Below, one piece after another: positions 1 to 8,349 of a DNA stretch of 64,000 nt. Below the pieces are notes generated by a model, which ran no database searches, was not told the origin of the DNA, and was given only the letters and a program-made list of their open reading frames with translations. The translations under genes and the position numbers were made by a program. Numbering within the stretch: the first letter of the stretch is position 1; every line of letters begins with the position of its first letter. The stretch is from positions 81,483 through 145,482 of the forward strand of contig NZ_QNUL01000017.1 in assembly GCF_003383615.1 (NCBI RefSeq). The letters run 5' to 3'. This DNA comes from Dyadobacter luteus (GTDB lineage Bacteria; Bacteroidota; Bacteroidia; Cytophagales; Spirosomataceae).

Positions 1-2961
1 CAAGGATTTTGGAATAGAATACGAAAGTGAAGCTTCGCGCAAACGGATCGTCGAACCATCGTACATACGCCCTTCATCTCCGAAGAAATAATAGTTATCG
101 AAGTACACGTTTGAAGAAGTGATCTGCGTAGTATTAGGATTTCCCTCCTGCGTTACACCAGGGAAGATGTAACCCTGAGAACGGTCAATATCCAGATCCT
201 TCGTAAGACCACGACCCAATAGCGAACCCGCCGTTGTGGAATACATGGCACCTCCGTGGCGGTACTCCATCATCACTGACAAGCTGAATCCTCTATAGTT
301 GAAAGTATTGATCAATGCAGAAGTAAAGGCAGGATTAGGATCTCCCAAAATACGCGGAGAAGCTTCCTGTAGCAAATATCCATTACTTGCTATGATCGGA
401 TTACCATTCTCGTCACGGCGAATAGCAGTTCCTTTGATAATATTGAAGGGTTCACCCGGAATGGCATAATTACCCAAACCTCCACCAAAACCAGTTACCT
501 GTACCTCATCCAAACCCTGACCTAATTCTTTCACCAAAGGTTTATTGCGGGTGTAGTTCAGGTTCATATCCCAGCTGAAACGTTCGCCGGAGATCGGAGT
601 AGCAGTAAGACCTAGTTCTATACCATCGTTACGCAGCTTCCCAACGTTAATGGTTGTGGATGTGTATCCCGTAGAAGGATCCAATGGCGTGTTGGTAATC
701 AGGTTACGTGTATCGCGGCGATAGATTGTAAAATCTGCCCCGATTTTATTGTTGAACAACTTCGCTTCCACACCAAACTCATATTCCGTAAGCAGTTCAG
801 GTTTCAGATTTGGGTTACCCAAAATATCGCTCACAGAGTGTGTGGATGATACCGTTCCCGATCTGTCTACGAATCCTCTTGCTACCTGATTCAGGATATT
901 TCTGGTACGGTATGGACTTGGAAAACCAGCAGAAGTACCTACACCGGCTCTGAGTTTAAGGAAATTCAGCACACTGGATTCCAATGCAGGAATTGCAGAA
1001 GTCGGTACAAAAGAAACACTACCAGATGGATAGAAAATGGTACGGTTTTCTTTCTCTACAGTAGACGTCCAATCATGACGACCCGCTACGTTAAGGAACA
1101 AATAGTTACTCACATCTGCAGTAATTTCTCCGTAGACTCCCATTCTGGTTTCTTCTATTTCATTATTAGACGCAGTACTTGTAATGAAGTTAGAATGACG
1201 CATCAGACCAAAAGCCAGCTGGTTTTCACTGGTCGTAGCTACATTGCGGAATCTGTCGTTACGAAGGTTACCTCCTATTTTTCCTGAGAAACTGAGTTTT
1301 TCACTTACATTCTTATTGTATGACAGGATCACACTATTGTCCCAGATGGTATTGCTGATATCATTGGTGCTATACCAGCCATTCACAAAATCCACACCGC
1401 CTTTGTTGTACTTGTATTCCTGATTTTCAGAATAAGTGTCCAATCCGACACGGTACAACAAAGTCAGATCTTTGGTCAGCTCGGCACGAAGCGAAGTTGA
1501 ATTGAACAAACGATTCACTTTACCAGTATTGCTGTAGTATTTCAGCATCCAGCGTGGGTTAGGAATGTCATTGCCACTACGGAAGTAAACACTTCTGTTA
1601 TCTATCGGACTTTCAAACGGCATTCCCCACAGATCCACACTCAAAGGAGTATACATCACGTTGGCCATAATAGAAGGAAAGCCCCCCAAAGTATTGTTTC
1701 CCTGCCCGGCGTTCAGAGGAGGTGAAACCTGATCCGTATTGGCAAAGCTGAAAGAGGTAATCAAACTGATTTTTTTGGTGAGCTGAGCATTGATACCCAT
1801 ACCGATATTCAGCTTTTTCAGGTTGTTACCTGGTATATATCCCTGCTCATTATTGTAGCCCACAGAAGCATTGTAACTCACCTTTTCACCACCACCTGAT
1901 ATATTCAGGGATGAATTAGAAATTAAACCTTTACGGAAAAATTTCTCAACGTTGTCTGAGTAAGGACGAAAATCATATACAGTTCCCACCAATTCAGGAA
2001 AAGCATTTTTCAAAGACGTATTCGTCAGGTAGGTAAACGGGTGTAATTGTGAACCGGCAGGAACCTCATCAAAACGCGGTCCCCAGTTGCTAAAGAAATA
2101 ACCCACTGCCTGGTTGAATCCACCTGCATATACATCCGTATAGCTGGGTAGGTGCGCCTGATTTGTAAAAACAGACTGTGCAATAGAAACCTCTGTAGGC
2201 CGGTTCTTTTGCGAACCATTTTTAGTGGTCACCAATATCACACCGTTTCTTCCCTGGTCACCATAAAGCACAGTAGCAGCCAAACCTTTCAGTACGCTGA
2301 TGTTTTCAATACTGTTTGGATCAAGATCAAGAAAACGGCTGGATGCCGATTGACCGCCACCCGTAAATCCGCCACGAGAGTTGGTATTAGAGTTAAAAGG
2401 AACACCGTCAACCACAAACAGTGGCTGATTAGAACCCGTAATAGAAGAATATCCACGAATTACAATATTGGTTCCGGTTCCCGATACCCCTGAAGTAGAA
2501 GTAATATTTACACCCGGGATTTTGCCCTGTAGCGTACGACCGATATCAGACTGAGGTCTGTCTTCAATCAATTTCTTGTCTACATTGGCAATGGCATAAC
2601 CCAGCGCACGCTTTTCTCTCGCGATACCCTGTGCCGTTACTACCACCTCCTGCAAACTTTTGGTGTCGTTTACCAGCTTCACATCAATCACTGACCGCGA
2701 TCCGATGTTCACCTCCTGGGTTGCACTTCCCACGAAACTGAAAATTAAAGTAGTTGATCCTGAAGGTACATCAACAGAATAGCTTCCGTCGGCACCCGTG
2801 TTGGTTCCCACACTGGTACCCTTCACGATAATAGACACTCCGGGCAGATCGCTCCCGTCGTCTGCGGAGGTGACTTTCCCTGTCACCTTCTTTTGCTGGG
2901 CAAACACCGTCAGCCAGCAAGAGCACACCATGAGGAGGCTTAGCAGTAGATTTTTTCGCAT
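1..2961 (-). CDS. SusC/RagA-family TonB-dependent outer membrane receptor (3' end beyond window)
   Basis: The reading frame is open from an ATG at 2961 to base 1, giving 987 codons with no stop, so the C-terminus lies outside the window. The protein starts with a Sec signal peptide (MRKNLLLSLLMVC, cleavage after VFAQ). A carboxypeptidase-regulatory-like domain follows (VTGKVTSADDGSDLPGVSII). Next come the plug region (EKRALGYAIANV) and a long beta-barrel. The last visible residues (IRLREASLSYSIP) match the usual position some 60-80 residues before the barrel end. SusC proteins import oligomers across the outer membrane with a SusD lid, powered by TonB. The partner susD is expected just beyond the left edge. 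Family assignment is firm; the substrate is unknown. Confidence 0.93.
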   Translation of the reverse strand, partial: MRKNLLLSLLMVCSCWLTVFAQQKKVTGKVTSADDGSDLPGVSIIVKGTSVGTNTGADGSYSVDVPSGSTTLIFSFVGSATQEVNIGSRSVIDVKLVNDTKSLQEVVVTAQGIAREKRALGYAIANVDKKLIEDRPQSDIGRTLQGKIPGVNITSTSGVSGTGTNIVIRGYSSITGSNQPLFVVDGVPFNSNTNSRGGFTGGGQSASSRFLDLDPNSIENISVLKGLAATVLYGDQGRNGVILVTTKNGSQKNRPTEVSIAQSVFTNQAHLPSYTDVYAGGFNQAVGYFFSNWGPRFDEVPAGSQLHPFTYLTNTSLKNAFPELVGTVYDFRPYSDNVEKFFRKGLISNSSLNISGGGEKVSYNASVGYNNEQGYIPGNNLKKLNIGMGINAQLTKKISLITSFSFANTDQVSPPLNAGQGNNTLGGFPSIMANVMYTPLSVDLWGMPFESPIDNRSVYFRSGNDIPNPRWMLKYYSNTGKVNRLFNSTSLRAELTKDLTLLYRVGLDTYSENQEYKYNKGGVDFVNGWYSTNDISNTIWDNSVILSYNKNVSEKLSFSGKIGGNLRNDRFRNVATTSENQLAFGLMRHSNFITSTASNNEIEETRMGVYGEITADVSNYLFLNVAGRHDWTSTVEKENRTIFYPSGSVSFVPTSAIPALESSVLNFLKLRAGVGTSAGFPSPYRTRNILNQVARGFVDRSGTVSSTHSVSDILGNPNLKPELLTEYEFGVEAKLFNNKIGADFTIYRRDTRNLITNTPLDPSTGYTSTTINVGKLRNDGIELGLTATPISGERFSWDMNLNYTRNKPLVKELGQGLDEVQVTGFGGGLGNYAIPGEPFNIIKGTAIRRDENGNPIIASNGYLLQEASPRILGDPNPAFTSALINTFNYRGFSLSVMMEYRHGGAMYSTTAGSLLGRGLTKDLDIDRSQGYIFPGVTQEGNPNTTQITSSNVYFDNYYFFGDEGRMYDGSTIRLREASLSYSIPKSL

Positions 2962-3332
2962 GAAATTGATAGTTAGGTTCCTGGCTTTAAATAACCGTTA
3001 TGCAATAATAGGAACCTTAATCTGCCTGAAGCCTTCAAAAATTAGCCAATTATAAATCAGAATTATCAACTCAAAATTTTATATTGACTTTAACTTTAGT
3101 AAATATAATTTATTCTACATTAATCAATTTATCAAGAATAATATTCTACTAAAATTGACATTTATGTATAATAGTAACTGTATGTTTACTGATTAAAAAA
3201 ATACAATAAGTAACTGTTATTGTGATGTTTACATTTTATTGCGATACACTTTTAAAATCCCAAAAAAAGAAGAAGGGTAAGCAATCCTACATGACTGCTT
3301 ACCCTTCAATTGAATTACAAAATTCGCCGCCT
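2962..3332. other. AT-rich intergenic region upstream of the truncated susC
   Basis: This 371-base AT-rich stretch separates the metallophosphoesterase gene from the susC at the left edge. It should carry the susC promoter, but I found no clear TAnnTTTG element on the minus strand. The only definite structure is the terminator at 3262-3306. No small gene is convincing here. Confidence 0.6.
3262..3306 (-). terminator. Intrinsic terminator of the metallophosphoesterase gene
   Basis: A perfect 11-bp inverted repeat (AAGGGTAAGCA at 3273-3283, complement at 3296-3306) encloses a 12-base loop. Read on the minus strand it is followed by a T-rich run ending at 3262. It lies 26 bases after the stop codon of the gene at 3333-5111. 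Confidence 0.85.
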
Positions 3333-5111
3333 TTACTTTTCGATGATCAGTTCATCTTTAACTTTACCATCCGGGTCGAGTGACCGATAGAAAAGTTTAT
3401 TATCTCTGATTACAATGTGCTGGTAGAGCGGTCCGTCCGGATAACGAACTATGGCATAATCTTCATCCGGCCATTCGTCCTGCTTGCCCGGAATACTGAT
3501 GGACATGGTATAAATGGTACCTTTCGACGCTTTGTCAACAGCCTTACCTGCAAACATAGGTTTGGTTCGAAGGTAATAATGCATGTGCCCGCTCATTACC
3601 ATATCAACGTGGTATTTATCGAACAGTGAGCACCATTCACTCATAATCTCCTCGTAAGGCTCCACGAAATTGTAAGGTGGAAAATGGAACATCGCGAACT
3701 TCCATTTCGACTTGCTGTTCTTCAGCTGATTTTCAATCCAGGCTGTTTGCGCTTTTACTGGTAATGTACCGTCGATCATCAAAAACTGTGCATCTCCGTA
3801 TACAAAACTATAAGTCATTTCTTTCGGCAACTTGTCGGGACCATTTTCAGGGAGACTGAACATTTCCTGATACATCCAGGCACCTAATCCATCCTGACTG
3901 TCGTGATTACCCGGCACAGGCATCAAAGGACGTTTACTGAACACACCACCGGAATGATTCCAGAGTTCGTCCCATTCATTGCGATGCAAACCAGTTGAAA
4001 CCAAATCTCCTGCTATTGAATAAAAGGCTGCGTCGGGATGTCTGTTAAATGCCTTTTGAGCCATATCACCCCATATTTTGGAATAATGCGTATCACCAAA
4101 CCAGATGAATGAGAAATCCTTTTGTTTGTCGGACTCTGTACGAAAACGCTCAACTTCTGACCAGCTTCCGCCCTTTGCCCCAACGTTATACCCGTATTCG
4201 GCACCCGGTGTCAGTCCTGTTAATCTGGCCGTGAACCTTTTGACATACCGGTCATTCTGAAGCAGTCTGTCTTCCATTTCAAATACATCAGCAACAGTGG
4301 TGAGTGTATCACTTCCACCTACTTTCCAATATTTAGCGATGCCTTCTTTCACATCCATACCTGTTCTCCACTGTACATTCACAGTAGTTTTTGGATCGGC
4401 ACTCCAGGTTAGCAATAACTGATCGGGCTTGTCGGACGATGGTGTATTCGTTTTTCTGAAAGCACCTGTGAGATGTGCTTCACGTGCGCGTCCACGAACG
4501 GTTGTGAACAAAACTTGTCCTGTAAGTTCAGCAGGCACAACGGTTAATACCAATCCATCCCAATCATGATAGGTGAAAGCCCCTTTCTGCATAACAGACA
4601 GGTTATATTCTGCCGGATATACATTTGAAACCTGAAGACTATCCTCCTTCTTTTGTGGCGCTACACTGATAAAATAAACAGGACGATGTTTATCAAAACC
4701 ATTAATACCCAAGCCAACTATTCCTTTATCAAAACTGCGTTGCCATACCTCGTAGGTATATTCTTCATTTTTGACAAACATATCTGTCTTTTTGAATCCG
4801 CTCTCTTCTATCCAGAAAGGCACTATTTTCTGAGCGGTATCGCGCATCAGCGAAACAGTCACCGGCACATTCACATCAAATGTCCAGAATTTAGTAGCAA
4901 GGACCTGCTTCTCCTCCGGACTCAGAAATCCGCGAATATATGCATCCGAAATCGTATCAAGTTCAGCTGCTGACAATTGCTTGTAAAGCCGCGTAACAGC
5001 ATTATCAATCACATCCTTTACGGTTCCTTCTACTGGTGAGGTCTTCTTGTTGCAGGAAAGGCAAACTAAAAAAACGAGGCTGTATTTAAAAAGCAGGGTT
5101 ATATGTTTCAT
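3333..5111 (-). CDS. Lipoprotein metallophosphoesterase with purple-acid-phosphatase-like N-terminal part
   Basis: This 592-residue protein has a lipoprotein signal with Cys20 (LVCLSC), so it is probably anchored in the cell envelope. The region around residues 230-325 looks like the fibronectin-type domain of purple acid phosphatases (LLLTWSADPKTTVNVQWR). The metal-binding motifs of calcineurin-like phosphoesterases are all present: GDTH at 339-342, GDL at 368-370, GNHD at 401-404, His476 and GHMH at 508-511. It should hydrolyse a phosphomono- or diester, but the substrate cannot be read from sequence. It lies 46 bases downstream of the PqaA-family gene on the same strand and ends in a strong terminator, so the two are probably cotranscribed. 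The roughly 200 residues before the Fn-like domain are not recognised. Confidence 0.85.
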   Translation of the reverse strand: MKHITLLFKYSLVFLVCLSCNKKTSPVEGTVKDVIDNAVTRLYKQLSAAELDTISDAYIRGFLSPEEKQVLATKFWTFDVNVPVTVSLMRDTAQKIVPFWIEESGFKKTDMFVKNEEYTYEVWQRSFDKGIVGLGINGFDKHRPVYFISVAPQKKEDSLQVSNVYPAEYNLSVMQKGAFTYHDWDGLVLTVVPAELTGQVLFTTVRGRAREAHLTGAFRKTNTPSSDKPDQLLLTWSADPKTTVNVQWRTGMDVKEGIAKYWKVGGSDTLTTVADVFEMEDRLLQNDRYVKRFTARLTGLTPGAEYGYNVGAKGGSWSEVERFRTESDKQKDFSFIWFGDTHYSKIWGDMAQKAFNRHPDAAFYSIAGDLVSTGLHRNEWDELWNHSGGVFSKRPLMPVPGNHDSQDGLGAWMYQEMFSLPENGPDKLPKEMTYSFVYGDAQFLMIDGTLPVKAQTAWIENQLKNSKSKWKFAMFHFPPYNFVEPYEEIMSEWCSLFDKYHVDMVMSGHMHYYLRTKPMFAGKAVDKASKGTIYTMSISIPGKQDEWPDEDYAIVRYPDGPLYQHIVIRDNKLFYRSLDPDGKVKDELIIEK

Positions 5112-5157
5112 GCTTTGAATACTTCTTTATGGAATAAAGGGACTACTGAAAGCAAAA

Positions 5158-6516
5158 TCACAAAACCTCATTTTCATTAGCCAGAAAAACCCTGGTACTC
5201 TCTGTATAAGTCGCCCCAGCCTTATTTTTATATTTTAAATCGACATACATCGCCTTAAAACCTGACTTCGGAAAAGGCTCAACCACCTTAATGTTCGATT
5301 TATTTTTGATACCCAGACTACGGCTTGTCCACTGGTCATTTCTCAGATCCTGGTCAGGAGAAGTAGCCGACCATAAAATCACATCCACCAGTGCATCTGA
5401 CGTCGCTTTAATATCCAGCCGTATATTTTTTTTCTCTACAGATTGCTTCCAATCGCAAACAGTAAATGGTGTTTTATTAATGGTTGATCCGTAAAAAGCA
5501 CTCAAAGCCTCCATGGCCTGTTGTCCGCCGCCAAGGTCATGCCCCGCATTAGGTACATAATGTAAACTGTTTTCTCCCGGAATATTTTTCAGATAATTTT
5601 TGACATTGTCCACTACCCAATATTCATCGTTCGTTCCCATGAAAATCAGTTTCGGCATCGTCAGTTTTGATCTGTATGAATAAGGATCAATCATGGCGGT
5701 TATTGCCTCTCCATCCGCAGAACCCGTAGATTGTGGAATACCCAACTTCACATAATCCTCAATCTGAATGCTGTAATCGCCCCAGGATTTGATCTGATAA
5801 TCGAGACTGACCGGCATGTTCAGTATATCAATCACCATGGGAGCTATTGCGGATACCCGCTTATCGCTGGCACCAGTCAACCAGGTCGTCCAACCTCTCT
5901 TGGATGCACCTGAAACAACAAATTCTTTTACCTCGTGGTTAAGCTTCTCTTTCGAGAATGCCTGTACAACATCCATGGCGCGAACAGCACTTTTCACCAT
6001 CGGAAACAATAGTGGCCAGCTGTAATCCTTGTCCTTTTTCCAATGATGAAGCGTGTAAGAAATAAGTGCATCTTCCGTAAGATCTCCGAAGAAAGGCTGA
6101 TTAGGAGTTTGCCTGAGCTGAACAACAATAGCCTCATTGGCAGCGGCGATACCTGCGAGTGAGGCAATAAGCTTATCGTCCTTTTTGCTGTTCCATTTTG
6201 GCATTTCATCCTGATTAGAACCTCCGGTGATAAAAAGCAATGCGGCATTATGCTTGTTTTCCTTTGGAACTATAACAGTCAACTGGTGCGTCCAGGTAAA
6301 CTCACGCCACTTCTGAGAAGTAAGCAGGATGTTGTAAATCGTCTGATTGTCTTTGACGTATTCATCCTTCAACTCCCATTTCATGCTCTTGTCGCCATTA
6401 TTCAGATAGCTTTCCAAAGCATTTTGTGGCGTGATTATCTGCGCTTGCAGATTGAAACAGTGTGTCGCTACAGATAGCAACAAGATCATTGCGAGGTTTT
6501 TAGTTTTTGTTATCAT
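5158..6516 (-). CDS. PhoPQ-activated pathogenicity-related (PqaA-family) secreted hydrolase
   Basis: The protein resembles the PqaA family, an alpha/beta-hydrolase-like group first named in Salmonella whose biochemical role is unclear. A signal peptide (LAMILLLSVATHCFNLQAQ) is followed by the family body with a nucleophile-type motif (VVSGASKRGWTTW) and a C-terminal histidine context (YVPNAGHDLGGG). I start it at the ATG at 6516, giving 452 residues. An in-frame ATG at 6537 would add seven residues (MQTGFQP) encoded by a repeat element, which seems less likely. Its neighbours are the SusD gene upstream, behind a hairpin terminator, and the metallophosphoesterase 46 bases downstream. That suggests a two-gene unit of secreted hydrolases next to SusC/SusD transporters. 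Confidence 0.78.
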   Translation of the reverse strand: MITKTKNLAMILLLSVATHCFNLQAQIITPQNALESYLNNGDKSMKWELKDEYVKDNQTIYNILLTSQKWREFTWTHQLTVIVPKENKHNAALLFITGGSNQDEMPKWNSKKDDKLIASLAGIAAANEAIVVQLRQTPNQPFFGDLTEDALISYTLHHWKKDKDYSWPLLFPMVKSAVRAMDVVQAFSKEKLNHEVKEFVVSGASKRGWTTWLTGASDKRVSAIAPMVIDILNMPVSLDYQIKSWGDYSIQIEDYVKLGIPQSTGSADGEAITAMIDPYSYRSKLTMPKLIFMGTNDEYWVVDNVKNYLKNIPGENSLHYVPNAGHDLGGGQQAMEALSAFYGSTINKTPFTVCDWKQSVEKKNIRLDIKATSDALVDVILWSATSPDQDLRNDQWTSRSLGIKNKSNIKVVEPFPKSGFKAMYVDLKYKNKAGATYTESTRVFLANENEVL

Positions 6517-6525
6517 GGGCTGAAA

Positions 6526-6682
6526 TCCGGTCTGCATCGCTGCGCGAGGCTGAACGATTAGAGGTTGTTATTAAATTAAAAAAGATTGAAGGCTGAACGG
6601 TTAAGCGAGAAGTCGTCCCAACCGTTCAGCCCGACTGCGTCGTGCAGACCGGGTCGCGCAGACCCGGTTTGCGCAGACCGGA
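6526..6682. repeat. GC-rich intergenic repeat island
   Basis: This gap holds several related words. TCCGGTCTGC at 6526-6535 is the reverse complement of 6673-6682, and (G/C)GCAGACC(C)GG variants recur between 6643 and 6682. GGCTGAACG(A/G)TTA occurs at 6548-6560 and 6591-6603, with an inverted copy at 6620-6631. The composition is much richer in G+C than other gaps in the window. It looks like a palindromic, possibly dispersed intergenic element, but only this copy is in view. Confidence 0.6.
6578..6631 (-). terminator. Terminator-like hairpin after the susD gene
   Basis: A 12-bp perfect stem (6591-6602 with 6620-6631) with a 17-base loop is followed on the minus strand by TTCAATCTTTTTT. It lies about 55 bases after the SusD stop codon. 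It also forms part of the repeat island. Confidence 0.7.
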
Positions 6683-6686
6683 TCAC

Positions 6687-8321
6687 CTACCAGGGCTTGG
6701 TAGTCCCCTGCAATAACCAGGGTTTAGACCAGGCACTGTTCTTACCATCCGCTTCAGAATACCTGGTCACTTCCAGTTTACCGATGGCTGCGTCTGCATT
6801 GGCTTTGTTCAGATTACGCTCATCAAGCATATAGTAAAAACGCAGCGGCAATGCAGCTCTTTTGCTTTGTGGACCTGTTTTCATTTCCGGGAAACCTGTT
6901 CTGCGGTAGTCAAACCAGGCTTCGGAAGCGGAAGTCCAGCTGGCAATCCATTTTTGTTCAATGATCTGCTTCAAAGTTCCGTTGTAGGCTACAAGCGGCT
7001 GAGCCATATAGGCTGCCAAAGCTGTAGTTGTACCCCAGGTTGTAAAAGATGCCTGAATGGCGGCTTTATAGTTTGTTTCAGCATTACCCGCAGCCCATCC
7101 TTTTTGTGCAGCCTCAGCCAGTATGAAATTCACTTCCGAAGCTGACATAATTCTTGCTCTCAGCATAGCTCCTGTAGGCTGCATGTACATACTGTTTACC
7201 CACGACACGTGTGGGTTGCGCGCGCCTTGCGCTGCGGTAGGACTCATGTTATACGAAGCCCCTCCCAACAATGCCACAGGTAATCCTACATATTCAGGAT
7301 CAGTATTAATTGTACCCGCAACCTTGTCCGGAGACAGATAACGTTTCCCACCTGTGATCCGGTCAGTTCCGGCTGGCAAGGTAGCATCCACCACCAATGG
7401 AATCTGCACTTTGTTTGCAAATACACCCAAACGCGGATCCTTTACAGCCTGCAGGTATTTCACGAAAGTGTCACACATTTTTATCCTGCGGTAGTTGCTG
7501 GAATCCGGATCGAAACGAACTGCTCCAGGCCACGAGTCCGAAGCACTATTTCCTGCATAAGCCATGGAAGCATCGTCCGCAGCTGCGGTGATAATCGGGT
7601 ATTGGGTAGGATTGGCGACAATAGCCTCTATGCCCGCTTTGGCAAAATCAGGTTTTTTGGCAGACAAACGCATGTAATAGCGAAGCTTCAATGAATTCGC
7701 CAGCTTTCTCCATTTAGCAGGATTGCCCTGGTAGTAGACATCAGCACTTCCAACTGCAGCATATTCCGAAGCATTTTTAGAAAGAAGCACATTGGCTTTT
7801 TCCAGATCATTCAAAATTCCTGTATAGATATTCTCCTGAGCATCAAAAGCGGGGAAGGTATTCTCTGCTCCTCCTTCGGCGGCCTTTAAAGCATTTGTGT
7901 ACGGTGCATCGCCCCACAAATCTGTGATCAATCCGAAAATCATCGATTTCATCACCAGTGCTATTCCCTGATGCATTTCGTAATTAAGCTCCACAGACCG
8001 GTCGTACACGTACTGGTTATTACGAAGGATATCATAATAGCCCGACCAGCTGTTTTCCTGATTCCACTCATAGTCATTATGACCACCACTCCAGCCGTCC
8101 TTTTGTGTATGCTGTACAATACCTGCAGCATCCTGATAACCCAGATTCACAATTGCACGACCGGTTTCGGTCAGTACTGTCGAAAGCACCAGACTCGGAT
8201 TAGCTGTGAGCGGATTCACTCCATTCGGGTTATCATTCAGGTCGGTGATGTCGTTGCACGAGGAAGCCACGAAAATTCCGACAATCGCGATAACAATAGA
8301 TTTTATATGTAAACGATTCAT
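6687..8321 (-). CDS. SusD/RagB-like nutrient-binding outer membrane lipoprotein (SusD-like_2 type)
   Basis: This 544-residue lipoprotein has a signal ending in VASSC followed by NDITDLNDNPNGVNP, the typical start of SusD-like_2 proteins. The TPR-like helical body carries family landmarks such as GLITDLWGDAPYTNAL and WRKLANSLKLRYYMRLS. SusD proteins sit on the SusC barrel at the cell surface and capture the ligand. I start at the ATG at 8321; a TTG six bases upstream is less likely. It lies 28 bases after its susC (8350-11796) and ends at a hairpin terminator. It is paralogous to the SusD at 12092-13798, with matching N- and C-terminal segments (both end in a GKNSxWSKPWL(L/V)QGT(T/G)KPW-like tail). 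The substrate is unknown. Confidence 0.92.
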   Translation of the reverse strand: MNRLHIKSIVIAIVGIFVASSCNDITDLNDNPNGVNPLTANPSLVLSTVLTETGRAIVNLGYQDAAGIVQHTQKDGWSGGHNDYEWNQENSWSGYYDILRNNQYVYDRSVELNYEMHQGIALVMKSMIFGLITDLWGDAPYTNALKAAEGGAENTFPAFDAQENIYTGILNDLEKANVLLSKNASEYAAVGSADVYYQGNPAKWRKLANSLKLRYYMRLSAKKPDFAKAGIEAIVANPTQYPIITAAADDASMAYAGNSASDSWPGAVRFDPDSSNYRRIKMCDTFVKYLQAVKDPRLGVFANKVQIPLVVDATLPAGTDRITGGKRYLSPDKVAGTINTDPEYVGLPVALLGGASYNMSPTAAQGARNPHVSWVNSMYMQPTGAMLRARIMSASEVNFILAEAAQKGWAAGNAETNYKAAIQASFTTWGTTTALAAYMAQPLVAYNGTLKQIIEQKWIASWTSASEAWFDYRRTGFPEMKTGPQSKRAALPLRFYYMLDERNLNKANADAAIGKLEVTRYSEADGKNSAWSKPWLLQGTTKPW

Positions 8322-8349
8322 AAACAATCAATTTTAATGTGCTTTTGTA

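Noticed and set aside
6517..6537. Seven-codon N-terminal extension of the PqaA-family protein
   Set aside because: The extra residues are encoded by a repeat element, and the ATG at 6516 gives a normal signal peptide.
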